The notes beneath the pieces were generated by a model. That model was not told where the DNA came from, did no database searches, and worked only from the letters and a program-made list of their open reading frames with translations. A stretch of 63,607 bases of DNA from XN24 sp035514535 (lineage in GTDB: Bacteria; Pseudomonadota; Gammaproteobacteria; Steroidobacterales; XN24), in contig DATKAZ010000062.1 in the NCBI GenBank assembly GCA_035514535.1, forward strand, positions 1 through 63,607, given 5' to 3'. Below are positions 49,618 to 58,037 of this stretch, piece after piece; positions within the stretch are counted from its first letter, which is position 1, and every line of letters starts with the position of its first letter. The position numbers and the translations under genes are program-made.

Positions 49618-50991
49618 CTAAGGCGAGGCGCCGGCCTGCCGCAACTTGCGCACGATCCGGTCCTCGATCCACTGCGGGCTCCACCAGTCGATCGGGGTGA
49701 CGGGATGTCCGCCGAGCAGCATCGTGAAATGCAGATGATCGCCGCCGGCGAGGCCGGTTTCGCCGCTCAGGCCAAGCTGACCGCTTTTGTCGATGTCCTG
49801 GCCGACGGCGACATCGATGGACGAGAGATGCGCATACAGCGATTGCACGCCCATCCCGTGATCGAGGATCACGCAGTTCCCGTAGATGCCGAGCCAGCCG
49901 GCGTGCAGCACCCGGCCGCTGTTCGCGGCCAGCACGGGGGCGTTCCGCGTCGACGCCAGGTCGAAGCCCAGGTGCACCTGATAATCGACATCCTGACCCT
50001 CATACACATACGTGCGCTGATCGGCGAAGCCCGCTTCGACGGCGGTGTTCGTGAGCTGCTTGAACGCCCCCTGCCACAGGATTTCCGGTGCGGTCTCGTT
50101 CGTCATCGCGGCGATCTGCGCGTTGTTCTGCCGGCGCAACTCACGATTGATGTGCAGGAACGACGCCAGGAGGTCCGTCGGGTTGTCCACCTGCAGCTCG
50201 GCGCTGTTGTACAGAATCTCCGGCACAACTTTCTCGAGCAAGCGGTCGCCCAGCGTGATACGGCTGTTGCGGAAGGCCTTCGGGAACACGCGGTGGTCGA
50301 AGCTCGCGCGGGCCTCGTTGCCGACCTCGTCGCGGGCGTACAGGCTGATCGGCGTCTTGACGTCCTGGTCCCACATCAGCGCGAAGAACGCCACTCGCAG
50401 CCCGGGATCCGCGCCCTCGATGCCGGCGCCGACCGCGGGATAGCCGCGATACTCGTAGTCGCCGACGCGCACGCCGGAATCGACGTCCGGCGGCCGCACG
50501 CGGTAGACGACCATTTCCGAGCCGCCATGATTGACGTAGTGAAACTGCGAGGCGACGCCGACCTGCGGCGGCGTCAGACGCACCTCGACCTCGTGCGTCG
50601 CGCTCGCTCCGATCTCCCGCAGCCCGAACAGCACCGGCCGCACGGCGGTCACCCGCACTGTCAACGGCCCGGCCTCGAGCCCCGGCACCTCGCGCTTGCC
50701 GATCGGCCGCGTCAGGCGCAGACGATGCTCGCCTTCCTCCACTAGCTGAGCGGGCTCGGCGCCGGGAAGGGCGAACACCGGCCAGCGCGCCTCGCCCTGC
50801 TCGAGGGTGACCTCGAGCCGCGTGAGCTGCCTGCCGGGTGATTCCACGGTCACGTCGAGGTCGCCGGACTGGCCGATCAGCCGCGCCGGCGCCGCGATCT
50901 CGATGACAGGCGGTTCGGCGCGGCCGGCAACGTACCACGCGGCGCCCGTTGCCGCGAGAAGGAGGACGAGGACGACAATAAGTTTGCCCAT
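49618..50991 (-). CDS. Exported M23-family peptidase
   Basis: 457 residues. An N-terminal membrane helix (LIVVLVLLLAATGAAWYVAG), an Ig-like beta-rich middle (residues about 40-260) and a C-terminal M23 domain. Zinc ligands: H and D in HLGFDLASTRN, and H in GGDHLHF; YAHLSSIDVAVGQDI and GLSGETGLAGG are typical too. Such enzymes cut cell-wall peptide bonds or, with degraded sites, activate amidases; here the ligand set looks complete. A 26-codon minus-strand piece downstream (reading SAGKKPDIIALHGDVLTPNF) may be a relic of another gene. Confidence 0.82.
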   Translation of the reverse strand: MGKLIVVLVLLLAATGAAWYVAGRAEPPVIEIAAPARLIGQSGDLDVTVESPGRQLTRLEVTLEQGEARWPVFALPGAEPAQLVEEGEHRLRLTRPIGKREVPGLEAGPLTVRVTAVRPVLFGLREIGASATHEVEVRLTPPQVGVASQFHYVNHGGSEMVVYRVRPPDVDSGVRVGDYEYRGYPAVGAGIEGADPGLRVAFFALMWDQDVKTPISLYARDEVGNEARASFDHRVFPKAFRNSRITLGDRLLEKVVPEILYNSAELQVDNPTDLLASFLHINRELRRQNNAQIAAMTNETAPEILWQGAFKQLTNTAVEAGFADQRTYVYEGQDVDYQVHLGFDLASTRNAPVLAANSGRVLHAGWLGIYGNCVILDHGMGVQSLYAHLSSIDVAVGQDIDKSGQLGLSGETGLAGGDHLHFTMLLGGHPVTPIDWWSPQWIEDRIVRKLRQAGASP

Positions 50992-51027
50992 GCGCCGATT
51001 GTACCCGGGCGGCGCCGGAGCCGCGCG

Positions 51028-53223
51028 TTACTCGCGCACGCCGAGCTGGTTGAGAAGGAAGGCGTAGCTCTCTGCCCACTCGCGGTAGCGCTGGAAGCGT
51101 CCGGACTTGCCACTGTGGCCGGCTTCCATCTGGGCACGGAACACGACCACGTTCTCGTCAGTCTTGCGCGCGCGCAGGCGGGCGACGTACTTGGCCGGCT
51201 CCCAGTACTGCACCTGGGAATCCCACAGGCTGGTGCCGACGAACATCGCCGGATAGGCTTGAGCTTCGAGCTGGTCGTACGGCGAGTACGAGAGCATGTA
51301 CTCGTAGAACACCGGTTCCTTCGGGTTGCCCCACTCGTCGAACTCGTTGGTGGTCAGCGGGATCGATTCGTCGAGCATCGTCGTAACCACATCGACGAAC
51401 GGCACTTCGGTGACGATGACGCGGTACTTCTCCGGCGCCAGGTTGCCGACCACACCCATGAGCAGGCCGCCGGCGCTGCGGCCAAACGCGGCAACCCGGT
51501 CGGCGGCGGCATAGCCTTCAGTCACGAGGAAATCGGTGACATCGATGAAGTCGGTGAAGGTGTTGAGCTTGTTCAGCAGCTTGCCGTCCTCGTACCAGGC
51601 CCGGCCCAGTTCCTGGCCGCCGCGGATGTGGGCAATGGCGTAGACCATGCCGCGGTCGACCAGGCTGAGTACGTTGCCGTTGAAAACCGGGTCGATGCTG
51701 ATGCCGTAGGAGCCATAACCGTACTGCAGCAAGGCGGCTGTGCCGTCCTTGCTGAAGCCCTTGCGGTACAGCACCGAGACAGGAACCCTGGTGCCGTCGC
51801 GGGTGGTCGCCCACAGCCGCTCGGTGACGTAGTCGGCCTTGTCGAAGCCGCCCAGCACCGGCTGCTGCTTGAGGAACTTGCGTTCGCCGGTTTTGATGTT
51901 CAGCTTGTAGGTCGTGGTCGGGGTGGTCAGCGACGTGTAGGTGTAGCGCAGCCAGTCGGTATCCGGCTCGGCATTGGTGTTCAGCGCCATCGCGTACGCC
52001 GACTCGTCGGCCTTGACGTAGTCGGGCTCGCCCTTGTCCGGGACGACACGGATGCGGGTCAGGCCGCCGCTACGCTCGGCGACGGCGAGAAACCCATCGA
52101 ACAGCTCGACCCGGCTGATGAAAACGGCGTCGTCGTGGGCGAGAAGGTCGCTCCACCTGGCGCGATCGCCCCAGCTGCTGTCCGGCGCCTGCATCAACTT
52201 GAAGTTCTTTGCGTTCCAGTTGGTGCGGATCACCCAGCGGCTGCCGAGGTGATCCGCGTCATATTCGAGGTCGCGCTCGCGCGGCGCAACCAGCCGGAAC
52301 TCGCCGGGTCGCTCGCGCTCGGTGCAACGCGTCTCGCTGGACACGGTGCTGCGCACGCCGATGCACACGTATTTCTCCGAGCGGGTCAGGCCGACATCCA
52401 TGTAGAAGCTGTCATCGGGCTCCTCGTAGACGAGTCGGTCCTTGGCCGGGTCGCTGCCGACCACGTGCGCTTTGACCCGCTTGGTCAGCAGCGTCACCGG
52501 GTCGTTCTCGACGTAGAAGATCGTCTTGTTGTCGCCTGCCCAGGCCAGGCTCGCCGACAGGCCGCCGATCCGGTCGGCATGGGTCTGGCCGGTGGCCAGG
52601 TCCTTGATCCGCAGCGTGAACTGGCGCCTCCCGACGGTGTCCTCGACGTAGGCCAGCGATTGTTGGTCGGGGCTGATCTTCCAGTTTGCGACCTGGTAGA
52701 AGTTCTTGCCTTCGGCGAGTTGGTTGATGTCGAGCATCACCTCCTCGGGTGCGTCCATCCCGCCCTTGCGCCGGGCGTGGATCGGGTACTCCTTCCCCTC
52801 CTCGAAGCGGGTGTAGTACCAGTAATCCTTGTACTTGAACGGAACGCTCGAATCGTCCTGCTTGATGCGTCCGACCAGCTCGTCGTAGAGCTTCTGCTCG
52901 AAGCCCTCGAGCAGCGCCATCACCGCATCGGCGTAGGCGTTCTCGGCATTGAGGTAGGCCAGCATGTCAGGATCTTTGCGGCTGTCGTCACGGAGCCAGT
53001 AATACTCGTCCTGGCGGCTGGCACCATGCGGGGCGACCACGTCGTGGGGCTTCCTGGCAGCCACCGGCGGTGCCGGCAACGCCGTGTTGTGCACGCTCAG
53101 CAGCGGCGTGTCCGGCGCCTGCTCGGCTGACGGCGCCCCGGCTTGGTCGGATCGGCCGCATGCAGCCAGCAGGGCGAATGCCAGACCCAAGGCCAGCACA
53201 CGCGGATCGACGACACGTTTCAC
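51028..53223 (-). CDS. S9-family oligopeptidase (oligopeptidase B-like), lipoprotein
   Basis: 731 residues. Lipobox in ALGLAFALLAACG, so it is membrane-tethered in the periplasm. A propeller (residues about 60-430) is followed by an alpha/beta-hydrolase: LLQYGYGSYGISIDPVFNGN, AHIRGGQELGRAWYEDGK, nucleophile Ser in AAFGRSAGGLLMG, and the Asp and His in WDSQVQYWEPAKYVA and MEAGHSGKSGRF. These are the hallmark positions of oligopeptidase B-like enzymes, which cut short basic peptides. OpB is usually cytoplasmic; a lipoprotein form points to external peptide use. It lies 36 bases upstream of the M23 peptidase on the same strand. Confidence 0.9.
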   Translation of the reverse strand: MKRVVDPRVLALGLAFALLAACGRSDQAGAPSAEQAPDTPLLSVHNTALPAPPVAARKPHDVVAPHGASRQDEYYWLRDDSRKDPDMLAYLNAENAYADAVMALLEGFEQKLYDELVGRIKQDDSSVPFKYKDYWYYTRFEEGKEYPIHARRKGGMDAPEEVMLDINQLAEGKNFYQVANWKISPDQQSLAYVEDTVGRRQFTLRIKDLATGQTHADRIGGLSASLAWAGDNKTIFYVENDPVTLLTKRVKAHVVGSDPAKDRLVYEEPDDSFYMDVGLTRSEKYVCIGVRSTVSSETRCTERERPGEFRLVAPRERDLEYDADHLGSRWVIRTNWNAKNFKLMQAPDSSWGDRARWSDLLAHDDAVFISRVELFDGFLAVAERSGGLTRIRVVPDKGEPDYVKADESAYAMALNTNAEPDTDWLRYTYTSLTTPTTTYKLNIKTGERKFLKQQPVLGGFDKADYVTERLWATTRDGTRVPVSVLYRKGFSKDGTAALLQYGYGSYGISIDPVFNGNVLSLVDRGMVYAIAHIRGGQELGRAWYEDGKLLNKLNTFTDFIDVTDFLVTEGYAAADRVAAFGRSAGGLLMGVVGNLAPEKYRVIVTEVPFVDVVTTMLDESIPLTTNEFDEWGNPKEPVFYEYMLSYSPYDQLEAQAYPAMFVGTSLWDSQVQYWEPAKYVARLRARKTDENVVVFRAQMEAGHSGKSGRFQRYREWAESYAFLLNQLGVRE

Positions 53224-53271
53224 AGGTCGGGCTCCCTTCGACGACGATGAGGAATTACCCGCGGTACTCGT

Positions 53272-54774
53272 CTAGATCGGCGGCCGGCGGTAGGCCGAAA
53301 GCGATCGCTCGACGATCGCCGCCGCGGCGAGGGCGATGTCCTCGCGGCCCGGTCCGGCGATGATCTGTACCCCGATGGGCAGGCCCTGCTCCGACCGACC
53401 GGCGGGTACGACGACCACGGGCCAGCCCGTCGCGTTGTATGCGAAAGTGTAACTGCACCGGGCAATCACCTCGTCGTCGGTCGCGAAACCGGCCGGATAC
53501 GCCGGTGAGGCGTTGACGGGCGCCACGATCACCGGACAGGCAGTGACGAAAGTCAGCAGATTGCTGCGCCACTGATCCAGCGCGGTATGCGCCGCATCGA
53601 CTTGCTCGTGCGGAATGGCCACCGCGTCCGTGAACAGCTGCAGGCCGTGCTCCACGGTGCCGGCTTGTTGCAGCAACCGGCGAACGGCCGCGCCGCCGTC
53701 CCAAAAATAGATCGGCAAGAGCACCTCCAGCGTTCGCTCGATGCCCGGCGGGCGTTCCTCGCGCATCGCGACCCCTGCGGCGGACAGGGCCCGGGCGGCC
53801 TCCTGAACCGCGCGCCGGGTTTCAGGAGTCGGCTCAGCGATGCCATTGTCCGCGTACCAGGCGCCGCGCAGCCCGGGCAGCTGCACGTCCGCAGGTGAGC
53901 CCCAGGCCAGCGGCTGGACACCCGGGTCAATCCCGTCCGGGCCCTTGATCAGGGAAAGCAGCAGTGCGAGGTCGTCGACCGTCCGCGCCAGGGGCCCAAT
54001 CACCTGGAAGCTGTCGAGGAATCCGCCGTAGGGAACGGCATGTCCGGTCCGCGGCACGCGCCCGGCGCTGGGCTTGATGCCGCATATGCCGTTGAAATGC
54101 GCCGGCAAGCGAATGCTGCCGCCGTAGTCGCTGCCGATGTCGAACGGCACGCCGCCGGCGGCCACGATCGCGCCGGCCCCGCCGCTGCTGCCCCCGGGGG
54201 AGCGTGAGGGGTCGTGCGGATTGCGGGTCTGCCCGTAAACGAGGTTACGCGTATCGAAATCCAGCGTGAATTCCGGGGTGTTGGTCTTGCCGAGCAAGAT
54301 CGCGCCGGCATCGCGCAGCCGTCGGACGACCGTGGCATCCGTCGTTGGAACGAAATTGCGGCGGCCGATGGTGCCGTAGGTCGTGACCATGCCCGCCGTG
54401 TCGAACGAGTCCTTGATCGTCATGGGCACCCCGTGCAGCGGCCCGACTGCCTGGCCCCGGGCACGCGCGGCGTCGGCTGCCCGCGCCTGCATCATTGCGC
54501 CGTCGCGGTCGAGCTGGACCACCGCATTCAGTACGGGGTTGACCTCGTCGATGCGGTCGAGGCAAGCCTCGACCAGCGCCACGGAACTCATTTCTCCGGA
54601 AACGACCGCATCGGCCATCTGGCGAGTGCTGTAGAAGTAGACGGATTCGGCCAACGAAGCGCCGGCCGGCAGCCCCGGCGCGCGGCCGACACAGCCCATC
54701 AGGGGCGCGGCGACGGCACCCCACCCGATCAGCTGGAGTGCGCTTCGCCGTGACATGCCGCGCGAGGTGTTCAT
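53272..54774 (-). CDS. Tat-exported amidase (amidase-signature family)
   Basis: About 500 residues from the ATG at 54774; ATGs at 54792 and 54756 are alternatives. Twin-arginine motif SRRSALQ, then a hydrophobic stretch ending in a lipobox-like PLMGC. The amidase signature triad is in place: Lys in PMTIKDSFDTAG, the Gly/Ser loop SPGGSSGGAGAIVAAG, and SDYGGSIRLPAHFNGICGIK with the nucleophile Ser. Members hydrolyse amides, including fatty and aryl amides, and GatA-like forms. Located between the oligopeptidase and gamma-glutamyltransferase on the same strand, it probably joins in breaking down amides outside the cytoplasm. Confidence 0.85.
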   Translation of the reverse strand: MNTSRGMSRRSALQLIGWGAVAAPLMGCVGRAPGLPAGASLAESVYFYSTRQMADAVVSGEMSSVALVEACLDRIDEVNPVLNAVVQLDRDGAMMQARAADAARARGQAVGPLHGVPMTIKDSFDTAGMVTTYGTIGRRNFVPTTDATVVRRLRDAGAILLGKTNTPEFTLDFDTRNLVYGQTRNPHDPSRSPGGSSGGAGAIVAAGGVPFDIGSDYGGSIRLPAHFNGICGIKPSAGRVPRTGHAVPYGGFLDSFQVIGPLARTVDDLALLLSLIKGPDGIDPGVQPLAWGSPADVQLPGLRGAWYADNGIAEPTPETRRAVQEAARALSAAGVAMREERPPGIERTLEVLLPIYFWDGGAAVRRLLQQAGTVEHGLQLFTDAVAIPHEQVDAAHTALDQWRSNLLTFVTACPVIVAPVNASPAYPAGFATDDEVIARCSYTFAYNATGWPVVVVPAGRSEQGLPIGVQIIAGPGREDIALAAAAIVERSLSAYRRPPI

Positions 54775-54817
54775 GGCACCGGAGAAATCCATGGAAACAT
54801 CGCCGCTGGAGGCATCC

Positions 54818-56725
54818 CTACCACGCCACCCCGTAATCATCCCCATAATCGCTTGCCGCTCCATGCATCGTGCCGTGTTGGTGGTCGAACCAGATCGCAG
54901 TGGTTGGGTTATAGGTGCGCGGCACGAGCTCGACCTGGTAGCCCATTTTCTCGAGCTGTTCGCGAGCGTAGGCCGAGACGAGCGGTGTGACCTGCAGGCG
55001 TCCCGGTTCGGCCTGGTGGGCACCGAATGAACTCTGCATCTGGTAGCTCAAGATATTGCCGCGCCCTTCGGCGGCCTGCTGAACGTTCATGTCCCACTCG
55101 ACCATGTTGAGGAAGAATTGCAGCAGATTCTGGTCCTGGGAGTCGCCGCCCTGCACAGAAAAAGCCATCAGGGGGCGGCCGTCCTTCAGGGCCATGCTGG
55201 GCGTGAGAGTCACCCGCGGGCGCTTGCCCGGTGCGACCACGTTGTAGGGATTCAGCTGCTCGTCGAGTACGAAACTCTGCATGCGCTGGCTTAAGCCCAC
55301 GCCGGTATTGCCGGCGACAAAGGCCGGGATCCAGCCACCCGAGGGCGTGACAGACACCACCCAGCCTTCGGCGTCCGCGGCCTGGATGGAGGTGGTGCCG
55401 GCGAGGAAGCTCTCGTCGGGGCGCATCACGTTGGACTGCTGGAAACCTTCCACGCCGAGTGCCTCGGCATCCGGCGGCACGGGCGTCCACTGGCGGCGCA
55501 GCTCCTCGAAGGGATTCTTCTCACCCTGGAAGGAATAGGGATCGCCGGGCCTCAGGTCCTCGATCATCTGGTCCATGGAGATCAGTTCGCGGCGCTGCTT
55601 CGCGTAGTCCTTCGAAAGCAGGCCTTGCACCGGCTCGGCGGGCGGAAAAGCCGGATCGCCGTAGTAGAAGTCGCGGTCGGCGAAGGCCAGCGCCATCGCC
55701 TGGTAGAGGGTGTGGATGTAGCGCCTGGAGTTGTAGCCCATGGCCTTGAGGTCGAAGCCCTCGAGGATGTTCAAGGCCTGCAGCATCACCGGGCCCTGCG
55801 TCCAGGTCGTGAGCTTGTAGACATCGATACCGCGATAGTTGGTACTGACCGGCGGCTCGATCTTCACTTCCCAGTTGGCGAGATCCTCGGCGGTGAACAG
55901 CCCACCATGGGCGCGCGTAGCGCGCACAATCTCCGCGGCAATATCGCCACGATAGAAGCGCTCATAGGCGGCGTAGATGGCGTCCTTGCGGCTCTTGCCC
56001 TGGGCCAATGCCTCGGCTTCCGCTTCGACCAGTTTTTCCAGCGTGGCCTTGAGCTCGGGCTGGCGGAAGATTTCGCCGGGCGCGGGTGCCGCACGTTGCG
56101 ACGGGTCGTCCGCATCGAGGTGCGGCAGGAATACGCGCGCTGAATCGGGCCATTGCTCGAGAATTTCTCGGCGGCCCTCGATATTGGCCGACTGCGACGC
56201 TTCGATGGGATAGCCCTCGGCCAACTGGATGGCCGGGGCCAAGACCTCGGCCAGGCTGAGCTTGCCGTACTCGGCGATCATCGTCATCAGTCCGCCCGGC
56301 GTGCCCGGCGTGACCGCGGCGAGCGGACCGAATTCGGGCGGATACAACATGCCCTGCTCGCGGAAGTACTCTGCCGTGGCCCCTGTCGGCGCCACGCCGA
56401 GGGCGTTGATGCCGAGGACCTCCCTGGTATGAGGGTTGTAGATCAGCGCCTGTGTCTCGCCGCCCCAGCCGAGCACGTCCCACATGGTTGCCGTCGCCGC
56501 CAGCATGGCCGCCGCCGCATCGACCGCGTTGCCGCCCTGCTGGAACATCATCGCACCGGCGGTGGCGCCCTGCGGCTTGCCGGTCACGGCGACCCAGTGC
56601 TTGCCGAGCAGGATCGGGCGGGCGGTGTCGAGGGTCTGGGCTTCGGTCGCGGTCATCAGAGTCAGTGTCAAAGACATGGCGAGCAGGGTGCAGTACACGA
56701 TCGGGAGGCGACGGTTTGGGGACAT
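54818..56725 (-). CDS. Gamma-glutamyltransferase family protein
   Basis: 635 residues with a signal peptide (MSPNRRLPIVYCTLLAMSLT, cut near TEA). The Ntn-hydrolase layout is clear: GMGGNAVDAAVA-like QQGGNAVDAAAAMLAATATM, AVTPGTPGGLMTMIAEYGKL, LAPAIQLAEGYPIE, and the autocleavage region ESFLAGTTSIQAADAEGWVV with the nucleophile Thr. The usual TTHxS reads TTSIQ, so residues next to the nucleophile differ. GGTs hydrolyse glutathione and gamma-glutamyl peptides or transfer the glutamyl group in the periplasm. It starts the run of amide hydrolases downstream of fic. Confidence 0.85.
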   Translation of the reverse strand: MSPNRRLPIVYCTLLAMSLTLTLMTATEAQTLDTARPILLGKHWVAVTGKPQGATAGAMMFQQGGNAVDAAAAMLAATATMWDVLGWGGETQALIYNPHTREVLGINALGVAPTGATAEYFREQGMLYPPEFGPLAAVTPGTPGGLMTMIAEYGKLSLAEVLAPAIQLAEGYPIEASQSANIEGRREILEQWPDSARVFLPHLDADDPSQRAAPAPGEIFRQPELKATLEKLVEAEAEALAQGKSRKDAIYAAYERFYRGDIAAEIVRATRAHGGLFTAEDLANWEVKIEPPVSTNYRGIDVYKLTTWTQGPVMLQALNILEGFDLKAMGYNSRRYIHTLYQAMALAFADRDFYYGDPAFPPAEPVQGLLSKDYAKQRRELISMDQMIEDLRPGDPYSFQGEKNPFEELRRQWTPVPPDAEALGVEGFQQSNVMRPDESFLAGTTSIQAADAEGWVVSVTPSGGWIPAFVAGNTGVGLSQRMQSFVLDEQLNPYNVVAPGKRPRVTLTPSMALKDGRPLMAFSVQGGDSQDQNLLQFFLNMVEWDMNVQQAAEGRGNILSYQMQSSFGAHQAEPGRLQVTPLVSAYAREQLEKMGYQVELVPRTYNPTTAIWFDHQHGTMHGAASDYGDDYGVAW

Positions 56726-56812
56726 GACGGGTCTACCGGCAAAGGGAGAGGAAAGGGTAGCAGACCCGCAGGCGCACGGCTCCGTCGTGTTTTCGCGGAG
56801 ACGGCCACCGGC

Positions 56813-57976
56813 CTAAAGCGGTTCCCCGCCTTCGTTCAGGATTTCGAGGTAGCGACCATAAGCGAAGATGCGATTGCGCCGACGGTCGGTGATCTCGCGC
56901 ACGATGCCGAGTTTTTCCAGCGCGTCGACGGCCCGTGCAGCGGTGGGATAGGCGATACCGGTATGTACTGCGAGGTAGCCGATGTTGGCCAGCGGCCGGG
57001 CACGGAGGACGTCGAATACCCGCAAGGCGTTGGCGGACGCGCGGCCCAGTCCCTGGACGCGCGCGGCATCGTCGCGGAACAGGGCCAGCAGCCGATGAGC
57101 CGTGTCGAGAGCCGATTGGGCCGTAGCACACACACCCTCCAGGAAGAATTCGAGCCAGGCCTCCCAGTCGCCCTCCCGGCGCACGGCGCTAAGCAGCCGG
57201 TAGTACTCCGGGCGCTGCTGCTTGAAGTAGAGACTCAGGTACAGCAGGGGCTGCGCGAGGACGCCGGCGTCTGCCAGCATCATCACGATCAGCAATCGGC
57301 CGACGCGCCCATTGCCGTCGAGGAAAGGATGAATAGTCTCGAATTGCACATGTGCAACGCCTGCCCGGACCAGTGCCGGCAGCCCGTCGTCGGTGGCGTG
57401 GATGAAACGCTCGAGCTGCGCCATGCAGTCGGCGACATGCTGTGGGGGAGGCGGCACGAAATGGGCGTTGCCCGGCCGTGTGCCGCCGATCCAGTTCTGG
57501 CTGCTACGAAACTCTCCCGGCTGTTTGCCCGCGCCGCGTCCGCGCGCAAGCAGCCGCATATGCAGTTCGCGGAGCATGCGGCAGGAGATCGGGAATCGAC
57601 CGCGGAGCCTGGTAAGGCCGTGCTCGAGCGCCGCGACGTAGTTTGAGACCTCGACCACGTCGTCGAGGGGCGCGCCCGGAGCCTCCTCCAGTTCGAACAG
57701 GAGCAGGTCCGACAGGGAGGATTGTGTACCCTCGATCTGGCTGGACAGGACCGCTTCGCGGCGCACGTAGGAGTAAAGAAACAGCTCGGCATCCGGTAGC
57801 AGGACGGTGACGCCATCGAGGCGGCCGCAAGCGAGCAACGCCCGTTCCAGCAGGCGCTGGCGCTCGCCGGCGAGGTCGATTGGCGGCACGGGCGGCAACG
57901 GTGCGGGTACGAACGCGCGCACGAGTTCGTCCGCCGTGGTCATGGCTTCGTACCGGCCTGTGGGGCCGCGTTTCAT
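56813..57976 (-). CDS. Fic-domain protein with C-terminal winged helix
   Basis: 387 residues. The Fic core is complete: HPFLDGNGRVGRLL in the middle, the flap-like region GTRPGNAHFVPPPP, and N-terminally an inhibitory helix SSQIEGTQSS of the S/TxxxEG type, so this is a class II Fic whose AMP-transfer activity is self-restrained. The last 80 residues form a winged helix (VLRARPLANIGYLAVHTGIA, YPTAARAVDALEKLGIVREI), the usual Fic/DOC-wHTH architecture. These enzymes AMPylate cytoplasmic targets; target unknown. A perfect TTAATAA-type inverted repeat sits 20 bases upstream, a likely site for its own winged helix. Confidence 0.9.
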   Translation of the reverse strand: MKRGPTGRYEAMTTADELVRAFVPAPLPPVPPIDLAGERQRLLERALLACGRLDGVTVLLPDAELFLYSYVRREAVLSSQIEGTQSSLSDLLLFELEEAPGAPLDDVVEVSNYVAALEHGLTRLRGRFPISCRMLRELHMRLLARGRGAGKQPGEFRSSQNWIGGTRPGNAHFVPPPPQHVADCMAQLERFIHATDDGLPALVRAGVAHVQFETIHPFLDGNGRVGRLLIVMMLADAGVLAQPLLYLSLYFKQQRPEYYRLLSAVRREGDWEAWLEFFLEGVCATAQSALDTAHRLLALFRDDAARVQGLGRASANALRVFDVLRARPLANIGYLAVHTGIAYPTAARAVDALEKLGIVREITDRRRNRIFAYGRYLEILNEGGEPL

Positions 57977-57995
57977 GAGCGCTGTTCTCGCCTGC

Positions 57996-58020
57996 GTTAA
58001 TAAGCCCGACTATTATTAAC
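57996..58020. promoter_or_regulatory. Operator-like inverted repeat upstream of fic
   Basis: GTTAATAA-N9-TTATTAAC, a perfect eight-base inverted repeat in an A/T-rich patch, 20 bases before the fic start. The half-site GTTAAT recurs at 58036. The site would lie over the promoter or early leader and fits autoregulation by the Fic winged helix. Confidence 0.5.
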
Positions 58021-58037
58021 ACAAATACTACTTTTCG

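Noticed and set aside
49448..49684. Minus-strand frame including SAGKKPDIIALHGDVLTPNF
   Set aside because: Short protein-like piece, but it overlaps the M23 gene end and the TPR gene end; too little to call beyond a possible relic.
51115..53130. Long plus-strand open frame of about 670 codons
   Set aside because: Antisense to the oligopeptidase, which has a full catalytic triad and lipobox.
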